The notes under the pieces were generated by a model, which saw only the letters and a program-made list of their open reading frames with translations, did no database searches and was not told the origin of the DNA. The position numbers were made by a program, and so were the translations under genes. DNA of 11,243 nt from Deltaproteobacteria bacterium (GTDB taxonomy: Bacteria; Myxococcota_A; UBA9160; PR03). Within the stretch, counting starts at the first letter, position 1. The number at the start of each line of letters is the position of its first letter. The stretch lies in NCBI GenBank assembly GCA_018262315.1, contig JAGSPS010000071.1, positions 1-11,243 on the forward strand. The letters run 5' to 3'. Positions 6,699 to 11,243 of this stretch are shown here, in pieces.

Positions 6699-7256
6699 TC
6701 AATCGCGGTCGAAGATCGGCAGCCGGGCCTCGAGTTTCGCGAGCGGTTCCCCCGCGCGGTCGCGCTTCGAGAGCAGCGGCTCGGCGAGCGGCCAGCGCAC
6801 GCCGATCGCCGGATCGTCCCATTGGATCGTGATCTCGTCCTGGGGCACGTACACGTCCGAGCACTTGTACTCGATCTCGGCGACGTCGCTCATCACGCAG
6901 AAGCCGTGGGCGAAGCCGCAGGGGATGTAGAGCTGGCGGAAGTTCTCGGCGGACAACTCGACGCCCACCCACCTGCCGAAGGTCGGCGAGCCGAGGCGGA
7001 TGTCGACCGCGACATCGAATACCTCGCCCATCACGGCGCGCAGCAGCTTTGCCTGCGCGCGCGGTACCTGCGCGTGCAAGCCGCGCAGCGTGCCGCGTAC
7101 CGAGCGCGAGAGATTGTCCTGCACGAAGGCGACGTCCACGCCGCCTTCGCGGTACTTGTTCTCGCCGTAGGTTTCGAGGAAGAAACCGCGCGCGTCGCGG
7201 TACACGTCCGGCTCGACGATCAGCACGCCGGGCAACTCGGTCGGGATGAACTTCAC
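6699..7256 (-). CDS. rfbC: dTDP-4-dehydrorhamnose 3,5-epimerase
   Basis: A 185-residue cupin of the RmlC family, the usual length. It catalyses the double epimerisation of dTDP-4-keto-6-deoxyglucose in dTDP-L-rhamnose synthesis. Recognisable blocks are DARGFFLETY, FVQDNLSRSVRGTLRGLH (His61, the catalytic base), KLLRAVMGEVFDVAVDIRLGSPTFGRWVGVELSAEN, IPCGFAHGF and EYKCSDVYVPQDE (Tyr130 matches the catalytic tyrosine). The motif after the catalytic histidine is HAQ where most homologues have HYQ, a mild deviation. The GTG start overlaps the rfbA stop (GTGA), with GAGGAAGAG just upstream, so the two genes are translationally coupled. The frame is open far upstream through rfbA, but the family N-terminus (MKFIPTELPGV) fixes the start here. 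Confidence 0.95.
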   Translation of the reverse strand: MKFIPTELPGVLIVEPDVYRDARGFFLETYGENKYREGGVDVAFVQDNLSRSVRGTLRGLHAQVPRAQAKLLRAVMGEVFDVAVDIRLGSPTFGRWVGVELSAENFRQLYIPCGFAHGFCVMSDVAEIEYKCSDVYVPQDEITIQWDDPAIGVRWPLAEPLLSKRDRAGEPLAKLEARLPIFDRD

Positions 7257-8128
7257 GAAGACTCTTCCTCGGCGAGCTGCACCAGATAGGAACCGTAGGG
7301 GGACTTTGCCAGATCGCGCCCCAGTTTGGCGAGTTGCTCGCGATTGATCCAGCCCTGCCGGAACGCGATCTCCTCGATGCTGGAGATCATCAGGCCCTGA
7401 CGCTCCTGCACGGTGTGAATGTACTCGGACGCCTGCAGCAGCGACTCGTGGGTGCCCGTGTCGAGCCAGGCGATGCCGCGCCCGAGCAGCTCGACGCGCA
7501 GCTGCCCCCGCTTCAGGTACGCGAGGTTCACGTCGGTGATCTCGAGTTCGCCGCGCGGCGACGGCTCGAGCGCGCTCGCGATGTCGACGATCTGGTGGTC
7601 GTAGAAGTAGAGCCCCACCACGGCGTAGTGCGAGCGCGGCTTCTTCGGCTTCTCCTCGATCGTGAGCACGCGGCCCTGCGCGTCGAACTCGACCACGCCG
7701 TAGCGATCGGGGTCGCTCACCCAATAGCCGAACACCGTCGCGCCGGAGCGTTGCTGCGCCGCGCTCTCGAGCCGCTCGCCGAGGCCTTGGCCGTGGAAGA
7801 TGTTGTCGCCCAGCGCGAGCGCGACGCCGTCGTTGCCGATGAAGTCGTGCCCGATCAGGAACGCCTGCGCGATGCCTTCGGGCCGTGGCTGCGCCGCGTA
7901 CTGGATCGACATGCCCAGATGGACGCCGTCGCCGAGCAGCCGCTCGAAGCCCGGCAGGTCTTCGGGCGTACTGATCACCAGCACGTCGCGGATGCCGGTC
8001 CGCATCAGCGTCGAGAGCGGGTAGTACACCATCGGCTTGTCGTACACGGGGAGCAGCTGCTTGCTCACGCCCCGCGTGATCGGATGGAGCCGGGTCCCCG
8101 AGCCGCCCGCGAGCAGGATTCCCTTCAT
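7253..8128 (-). CDS. rfbA: Glucose-1-phosphate thymidylyltransferase
   Basis: A 291-residue RmlA, catalysing glucose-1-phosphate + dTTP to dTDP-glucose + PPi, the first step of dTDP-L-rhamnose synthesis. The nucleotide-binding signature GGSGTRLHPIT is at residues 8-18, followed by KQLLPVYDKPMVYYPLSTLM, the metal-site motif GDN (108-110), EEKPKKPRS (158 on), ITDVN (197-201) and the WLDTGTHESL loop (221-230), all standard. The ATG at 8128 has GGAG seven bases upstream and begins MKGILLAGG, the family N-terminus; a longer frame to 8179 adds 17 unconserved residues. The gene pairs with rfbC; rfbB and rfbD are not adjacent in this window and must lie elsewhere if the pathway is complete. Rhamnose would feed O-antigen or other surface glycans. 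Confidence 0.96.
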   Translation of the reverse strand: MKGILLAGGSGTRLHPITRGVSKQLLPVYDKPMVYYPLSTLMRTGIRDVLVISTPEDLPGFERLLGDGVHLGMSIQYAAQPRPEGIAQAFLIGHDFIGNDGVALALGDNIFHGQGLGERLESAAQQRSGATVFGYWVSDPDRYGVVEFDAQGRVLTIEEKPKKPRSHYAVVGLYFYDHQIVDIASALEPSPRGELEITDVNLAYLKRGQLRVELLGRGIAWLDTGTHESLLQASEYIHTVQERQGLMISSIEEIAFRQGWINREQLAKLGRDLAKSPYGSYLVQLAEEESS

Positions 8129-8169
8129 CGTCGGTCTCCGCCTCGTCGCCTGGTCCGCATGGGTGCCCG

Positions 8170-8175
8170 ACCATA
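8170..8175 (-). promoter_or_regulatory. Possible -10 element of rfbAC
   Basis: TATGGT on the minus strand within the AT-richest part of the rfbA upstream region, about 40 bases before the start codon. No good -35 partner is seen. Confidence 0.25.
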
Positions 8176-8296
8176 ACAAAGCAGCCTCGTTCGCCCGGCC
8201 CGGTCGCGGCCGGCCGCGGAGTTGCGCCGTCCAGTTGCCGTCGGGCGGCGCGGCTGCGCCTCAAGCGCGGGGTCGCGGGCTGCCGATAGCGCCGCC

Positions 8297-8527
8297 GTGC
8301 GCATCTCGCTGCTGCGCGTCGCCCATGTCTTCCTCGCGCTCACCGCGGTCGTGGTGACGCTCGTCGTACTGCATGTCTGGGAAGTGGTCGTGCTGTCGCC
8401 CGCGACGCTGGTGCGGATCGCCGTGACCTATCTGCTGGTCAGCGCGCTGCTCGGTGTCACCGCAGCGGTGGGTCATTGGCAGCAAGGCGCGCCGCGCAAT
8501 CGCGACGGCGATCGGCTCGTCGACTGA
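8297..8527 (+). CDS. Small two-helix membrane protein, unknown function
   Basis: A 76-residue protein read from GTG 8297: MRISLLRVAHVFLALTAVVV opens a first membrane helix (about 8-27) and a second follows in VRIAVTYLLVSALLGVTAAVGHW (about 39-61). The C-terminus is short and charged (RNRDGDRLVD) and probably cytoplasmic. There is no Shine-Dalgarno before the GTG. The frame stays open to 8222, but the added residues are Arg/Ala-rich and unlike protein, so I chose 8297. The gene is divergent from rfbA and 24 bases ahead of the DUF4177-like gene, with which it may form an operon. I do not recognise a family. Confidence 0.6.
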   Translation: MRISLLRVAHVFLALTAVVVTLVVLHVWEVVVLSPATLVRIAVTYLLVSALLGVTAAVGHWQQGAPRNRDGDRLVD

Positions 8528-8551
8528 GATCGGCGCGCGGGAGGGTCGACC

Positions 8552-8818
8552 ATGCTCGAATACCAGGTGATCTTGTACACGGAGGGTTCGCTCGCCGCGT
8601 TCCTCCCGGGCGGCGGTCGCGTCGATCCGCAGCGTTTCTCGGCGTTCATCAACGGGCACGCGAAGAAGGGTTGGCGTGTGGTGACGATGGAACGCGAGCA
8701 GCGCCGCACGCTGCTGTTCTGGTCGCGCGAGGCGTTCCTCGTCGTGATGGAGCGAGCCGCGCAGAGCGCCGCGCTTGCGAGCACGGCGTCTGCGCAGGCC
8801 GGCAAGCGCGTCGCGTAG
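8552..8818 (+). CDS. DUF4177-like small protein
   Basis: An 88-residue protein with the layout of DUF4177: an opening strand (LEYQVILYTEG), a central helix followed by 'FINGHAKKGWRVVTMEREQRRTLLFWSREAFLVVMER', where the conserved 'G-W-R-V' turn and the following strands are the family's mark. The last ~17 residues are Ala/Ser-rich and look unstructured. The ribosome site GGGAGGG (8539-8545) is six bases before the ATG, a strong signal. There is no signal peptide or membrane helix. The domain's function is unknown. The gene converges with the small minus-strand gene ending at 8834. Confidence 0.7.
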   Translation: MLEYQVILYTEGSLAAFLPGGGRVDPQRFSAFINGHAKKGWRVVTMEREQRRTLLFWSREAFLVVMERAAQSAALASTASAQAGKRVA

Positions 8819-8833
8819 GACGCCCTCGAAGTT

Positions 8834-9034
8834 CTAGGCGAGGCGGATCTGTCGGTCGCGCGGGTTCCCGACCACGCGCACGGAGCCCGAGGTGAGCATG
8901 AGCGCGACGGTCGCGACGACAACGCGCTCGTCGTCGGCCACCTCGGTGACCGCCCAGATCAGCTCCCACAACGTCACTTCCGGCACTTCACACTCCACAT
9001 CGGTGGCAATCTCGGCGACGGCACGGGCGCTCAT
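8834..9034 (-). CDS. 66-residue acidic protein, unknown function
   Basis: Reads MSARAVAEIATDVECEVPEV and then TLWELIWAVTEVADDERVVVATVALMLTSGSVRVVGNPRD. The pattern of an amphipathic 'LWELI.AV.EVADDE..VVATV..ML.SG.VR..GN' helix pair resembles small proteins common in deltaproteobacterial genomes that carry no assigned function; I cannot name a family. The ATG at 9034 has a G-rich ribosome site (AGAGGGGG) five to six bases upstream. The same frame stays open to a GTG at 9223 and would add 63 residues (MFDIEHPALGIRR onward); that extension could be real protein, but the ribosome site favours the short form. It ends 15 bases from the stop of the convergent DUF4177-like gene. Confidence 0.58.
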   Translation of the reverse strand: MSARAVAEIATDVECEVPEVTLWELIWAVTEVADDERVVVATVALMLTSGSVRVVGNPRDRQIRLA

Positions 9035-9202
9035 GGATTCCCCCTCTGCCCCTTCGCTGAGCACGATGCGTGCCAGCTTCTTCCAGCGGCCCAGCGAAAT
9101 TTCGATGCAAGCCGAATTGCGCACGAAATCCACGTGTTCTGCCGTTCGCTCGCTGCAGCCCGGCGTCGCACCGCGAGCCGCGCTCCGACGGATTCCCAAC
9201 GC

Positions 9203-9226
9203 CGGGTGTTCGATGTCGAACACCCG
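9203..9226. repeat. Perfect 11-bp inverted repeat with 2-base centre
   Basis: CGGGTGTTCGA (9203-9213), centre TG, TCGAACACCCG (9216-9226). Such a tight dyad is more like a protein-binding operator than a terminator, since a two-base loop is too small for a stable RNA hairpin without losing pairs. It lies about 170 bp upstream of the 66-residue gene's ATG and overlaps the GTG of its longer form. Confidence 0.7.
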
Positions 9227-9254
9227 CCCCGCGTTCGCCAGTGCTCGGAACCTC

Positions 9255-9404
9255 CCTCGCCGCGGCGATACGCGAGCGCCTCGGCCATGGCTGCGGCTTC
9301 AACCCGCGACTCGCCTTCGAGGTCCGCGCTCGTCCGCGACGTGGGCAGGAGCCCGCGCGTCGAGTCGCTTGCGTTGCCTTCTTGCCGTTCCTGAGGATCC
9401 CGCG
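9255..9404 (-). pseudogene. Broken, internally deleted copy of the comM (yifB) 3' end
   Basis: On the minus strand this stretch decodes to LLPTSRTSADLEGESRVEAAAMAEALAYRRGEG, identical at 23 of 33 positions to the last residues of the comM gene ending at 10929 (LLRVARTIADLSGERRVEASAMAEALGYRRDEA). Upstream of that, 20 bases (9358-9377) are identical to comM bases 11168-11187, which encode QRKRLD in comM. Between these two blocks about 43 codons present in comM are missing, and the two halves are in different frames. No stop matches that of comM and the frame runs on into unrelated sequence. It is therefore a decayed partial copy, in the same orientation as the intact gene about 1.5 kb away. Confidence 0.8.
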
Positions 9405-9776
9405 GAAGGCGCCCACACCGGATCTCGCTACGAGAGCTCGCCCGTCGAATCGCCATGGACGAAAGCACACTATGCGACTGGGAGCGTGGGACGAGGTGGA
9501 CGAGCCGCCGGACGAGGACCCGGATCGGCGCGTTCATCACCTCGCCCACCGAGGGATGCGCGAGCGGCATCACGCGCGCGCGAATCTACAAGTAGATCCA
9601 ATCGTTGTTACGTGATCGCCCGAGCCAAGCAAGGCCGGCGAGCCCTTCACTCTGCAATAGGTACATCTTGCCAGGTCGGATAGGCGAATCTGCTCGCGGC
9701 GAATCGGCCCGCGTGCTCAGCCCCGAGCGCAGGCGGTGGCCTCGCTCTTGCACTCCCGACGGGAGGAGGATCAAGA
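9405..9776. other. Non-coding-looking stretch ahead of the metallothionein gene
   Basis: No convincing gene was found. Two short frames exist: a plus-strand one at 9472-9615 (47 residues, Asp/His/Arg-rich, no ribosome site) and a minus-strand one starting at 9570 or 9573 whose opening MPLAHPSVGEVMNAPI faintly recalls a CBS-domain N-terminus but decays at once. Base composition is lower in GC from about 9590. The part nearest the metallothionein gene holds an imperfect 15-bp tandem repeat and is presumably its leader, though no clear promoter was found. Confidence 0.5.
9683..9712 (+). repeat. Imperfect 15-bp tandem repeat in the metallothionein leader
   Basis: GGCGAATCTGCTCGC is followed directly by GGCGAATCGGCCCGC, 13 of 15 bases alike, about 65 bp before the metallothionein start codon. 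It could be a pair of regulator half-sites or a slippage duplication. Confidence 0.5.
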
Positions 9777-9914
9777 ATGGCCGGCAAGGTTCGCTGCAAA
9801 CACTCCGGATGCAAGTGCCAGACTGACAAGCCCAGTGGCTACTGCTCCGACGCCTGCTCCAAGCAGCAGGCGCCGGGCGGGAAGTGCGGCTGCGGTCACT
9901 CCGACTGCAAGTAG
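9777..9914 (+). CDS. Bacterial metallothionein (SmtA/BmtA type)
   Basis: A 45-residue protein with eight cysteines (7, 12, 14, 23, 27, 37, 39, 44) and two histidines (9, 41). The order C-x4-C-x-C, then GYCSDAC, then CGCGHSDC matches the prokaryotic metallothionein fold: the YCSxxC knuckle and CGHxxC segment are diagnostic. Such proteins bind several Zn/Cd/Cu ions through thiolates in the cytoplasm and buffer or detoxify metal. Compared with cyanobacterial SmtA the last Cys-x-Cys pair is shortened to a single Cys before a terminal Lys. The start is clear: GGGAGGAGGA (9761-9770) ends six bases before ATG. It is too short for many gene finders. A strong hairpin begins at its stop codon; the ice-binding-type gene follows. 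No SmtB/ArsR regulator is present nearby. Confidence 0.88.
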   Translation: MAGKVRCKHSGCKCQTDKPSGYCSDACSKQQAPGGKCGCGHSDCK

Positions 9915-9962
9915 CTTGCCTCGGTTCGGCGGCGGCCGGCTCCGCGCGCCGAACCGACAAGC
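9914..9962 (+). terminator. Long hairpin directly after the metallothionein stop
   Basis: Three stacked stems: GCTTG (9914-9918) with CAAGC (9958-9962); TCGGTTCGGCG (9921-9931) with CGCCGAACCGA (9947-9957); GCGG (9932-9935) with CCGC (9942-9945), interrupted only by CC and a single G bulge. The total is 20 base pairs. What follows (CGCTCTAAT) is not a proper U-tract, so termination is likely but not textbook; protection of the metallothionein mRNA 3' end is an alternative. Confidence 0.6.
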
Positions 9963-9988
9963 CGCTCTAATCGCCCAGCCGCCGCAGG

Positions 9989-9994
9989 TACAAT
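9989..9994 (+). promoter_or_regulatory. Candidate -10 element of the ice-binding-type gene
   Basis: TACAAT matches five of six consensus bases and lies 26 bases before the ATG at 10021, leaving a leader of about 20 bases that contains the ribosome site AGGAAGG (10009-10015). The -35 region (about 9966-9971, TCTAAT) is poor. Confidence 0.45.
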
Positions 9995-10020
9995 GACCGA
10001 GAACAAGAAGGAAGGTGCAG

Positions 10021-10803
10021 ATGGAGTGCAAGAACCTGGTTCTATTGACAGTTCTGGCGTTCGCCAGTTCACAGACGCAAGCAAGAGCGATCTCACTGGA
10101 TTCTGCGGGCAGTTTTGGGCTGCTGGGCGGCACCGGCGTCTCCAATGCCGGCTTGTCGGAGATCAACGACGGCAATGTGGGCAGTTCTCCGACACCTGCG
10201 GTGAGCGGATTCCCGCCCGGGGTGGTCAACAACGGCATCCTGTTCACCACCGCCGACCCTGTGACGGCCCAAGCCCACACGGACCTGATCACCGCATACG
10301 CTGCAGCGCAGACCGCTCCGGGCGGCACGCCCGGACCTGCGGACCTGGGCGGAGTGAGCCTTGATCCGGGAGTTTATACCTATGCTTCGACGGCGCCGTG
10401 GACGGCCGGGACTCTAACGCTGAACGGTTTAGGCGATACCAACGCGGAGTGGATCTTCCAGATCGGCAGCGACCTGACGACGCCCGCCGGTGCCACGATG
10501 GTTTTGATCAATGGCGCGTCGCCGGATCATGTGTTCTGGCAGATCGGGTCCTCCGCGACTCTTGGGGCGGCCAACAACTTCGCCGGAAACATTCTCGCGC
10601 TGACGAGCATCACCCTCGGCGGCGGCACCCTGGACGGTCGGGCGCTGGCCATCAACGGACTTGTCTCGATTACCTCTGCGGAGACCGTAAACGCCCCGGA
10701 ACCTGGCAGATTGCTGTCCTTCGGCTCCGCGCTGGTGATTCTGTTTGCCTTCAAGATGGCTCGTTCGGGGTTGAAGTTGCCCGGGATGCCGGCTCGCAGT
10801 TGA
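10021..10803 (+). CDS. DUF3494 ice-binding-type secreted protein with PEP-CTERM-like tail
   Basis: A 260-residue protein. Residues 1-23 form a signal peptide ending ARA. The DUF3494 domain follows: SLDSAGSFGLLGGTGVSNAG, NDGNVGSSPTPAVSGFPPGVV, AQAHTDLITAYAAA, DLGGVSLDPGVYTYAS, TLTLNGLGDTNAEWIFQIGSDLTT, VFWQIGSSATLGAANNFAGNILALTSITLGGG and DGRALAINGLVSI, all hallmarks of this beta-solenoid family. Characterised members bind ice or act as adhesins. The C-terminus reads APEPGRLLSFGSALVILFAFKMARS: PEP, a hydrophobic helix, then basic residues, the layout of an exosortase (PEP-CTERM) sorting signal. ATG 10021 has AGGAAGG five bases upstream; GTG 10015 overlaps that site. GC content (about 62-65% by eye) and leucine codons (TTG, CTT, TTA) differ from flanking genes, suggesting transfer. 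Ice binding itself is inferred from family membership. Confidence 0.92.
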   Translation: MECKNLVLLTVLAFASSQTQARAISLDSAGSFGLLGGTGVSNAGLSEINDGNVGSSPTPAVSGFPPGVVNNGILFTTADPVTAQAHTDLITAYAAAQTAPGGTPGPADLGGVSLDPGVYTYASTAPWTAGTLTLNGLGDTNAEWIFQIGSDLTTPAGATMVLINGASPDHVFWQIGSSATLGAANNFAGNILALTSITLGGGTLDGRALAINGLVSITSAETVNAPEPGRLLSFGSALVILFAFKMARSGLKLPGMPARS

Positions 10804-10928
10804 AGCATTCGGCTCGTCCGGATTTCCAGTGGGTTTCCGTCGGTGCGGCTGAGGGCTGGGCAGGGTGGGACCGGATCCCCCTACCGGATGCCTGACCTTG
10901 CCCCGCTTCCGTGTAGAGTTTCCGTAGT

Positions 10929-11243
10929 TCACCGCGCCTCGTCGCGCCGATACCCGAGCGCCTCCGCCATCGCTGACGCCTCGACGCGTCGCTCGCCCGA
11001 GAGATCCGCAATCGTCCGCGCCACGCGCAGCAGGCGGCGCGCACCGCGCGCCGAGAGGCGGAGCTTCTCGACCGCGCGACCGAGGAGCGCGCGGGCTTCG
11101 GTCGTCGCATCGACCAGCTCGTCGAGCGCGGCGTCCGGGATCTCCGCGTTGCTGCGGAATCCGCGCCCGTCGAGTCGCTTGCGTTGCTGTTCGCGCGCGG
11201 CGATCACGCGGCTCCGAACGGTGTCACTCGATTCGCCCGGTGC
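10929..11243 (-). CDS. comM: ComM/YifB family Mg-chelatase-like ATPase, C-terminal part
   Basis: The frame enters from beyond the right edge and ends at a TGA at 10929-10931; 104 residues are visible. They match the C-terminal Mg-chelatase domain of ComM/YifB: 'VRSRVIAAREQQRKRLDGRGFRSNAEIP' followed by 'ALLGRAVEKLRLSARGARRLLRVARTIADLSGERRVEASAMAEALGYRR', the helix bundle that packs beside the AAA+ ATPase core. ComM is a hexameric helicase promoting branch migration during natural transformation. The Walker motifs lie outside the window. A degenerate partial copy of this same tail lies at 9255-9404 in the same orientation. In other bacteria (for example Acinetobacter) comM is a known insertion target for resistance islands, though there the insertion is internal to the gene. 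Confidence 0.92.
   Translation of the reverse strand, partial: APGESSDTVRSRVIAAREQQRKRLDGRGFRSNAEIPDAALDELVDATTEARALLGRAVEKLRLSARGARRLLRVARTIADLSGERRVEASAMAEALGYRRDEAR

Noticed and set aside
7257..8264. Continuous open frame upstream of rfbC that could suggest an N-terminal fusion
   Set aside because: The extra ~336 residues are rfbA read in the wrong frame; the RmlC N-terminus begins exactly at the GTG overlapping the rfbA stop.
9203..9226. LexA (SOS) box reading of the palindrome
   Set aside because: The half-sites are GTTCG...CGAAC, the opposite order to the CGAAC-N4-GTTCG box, and no SOS gene is adjacent.
9472..9615. 47-residue plus-strand frame (MRLGAWDEVDEPP onward)
   Set aside because: No ribosome site, unusual His/Asp/Arg composition, and position in a stretch of decayed sequence; coding status unsupported.
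9993..10364. 123-residue plus-strand frame starting 28 bases before the ice-binding-type gene
   Set aside because: Out of frame with the DUF3494 gene for nearly its whole length and without a ribosome site; its ATG overlaps the likely -10 element.
10804..10928. Possible terminator between the DUF3494 gene and comM
   Set aside because: Only short direct repeats of ACCGGAT were found; no stable hairpin with a U-tract in either direction.
10398..10932. Frames on both strands overlapping the 3' half of the DUF3494 gene
   Set aside because: Shadow frames with no recognisable domains; the DUF3494 frame is certain.

Overview
The window is GC-rich (roughly 70% by eye over most of its length) and gene-dense, with short gaps, frequent GTG/TTG starts and CTC/CGC-rich codon use. 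An F420-type luciferase-like oxidoreductase, a LemA/TPM operon, dTDP-rhamnose genes and a PEP-CTERM-like surface protein suggest a Gram-negative, deltaproteobacterial-type organism (Myxococcota or a Binatia-like lineage). That placement is inference; no marker gene is present.

Layout. (1) 1-4289, plus strand: the 3' end of a two-helix potassium channel, a penicillin-acylase-family Ntn hydrolase with a lipoprotein-like signal, a small flavin/F420-binding PPOX-fold protein, two hairpins, then a TIGR03857-type LLM oxidoreductase. (2) 4299-6433, minus strand: a tight operon of lemA and two TPM-domain genes. The first TPM gene appears to start at a CTG overlapping the lemA stop; that start restores a signal peptide which a GTG start 111 bp further in would lose. 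(3) 6515-6679: a four-cysteine zinc-ribbon miniprotein. (4) 6699-8128, minus strand: rfbA-rfbC with a GTGA overlap, supplying two of the four dTDP-L-rhamnose steps. (5) 8297-9034: three small genes (a two-helix membrane protein, a DUF4177-like protein, and an unrecognised 66-residue protein on the minus strand).

(6) 9035-10928 is the unusual part. It holds a broken, internally deleted, frameshifted copy of a comM (yifB) 3' end, a 45-residue metallothionein preceded by a strong Shine-Dalgarno, a 20-bp hairpin, and a DUF3494 ice-binding-type protein with a signal peptide and PEP-CTERM-like tail. The segment is less GC-rich and uses different leucine codons. (7) From 10929 the real comM 3' end runs off the window on the minus strand. 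A relic of the comM tail on one side and the intact tail on the other, in the same orientation, is the geometry expected if a small cargo island (metallothionein plus ice-binding protein) was placed at the comM 3' end and then decayed. No integrase is visible, so this remains a hypothesis.
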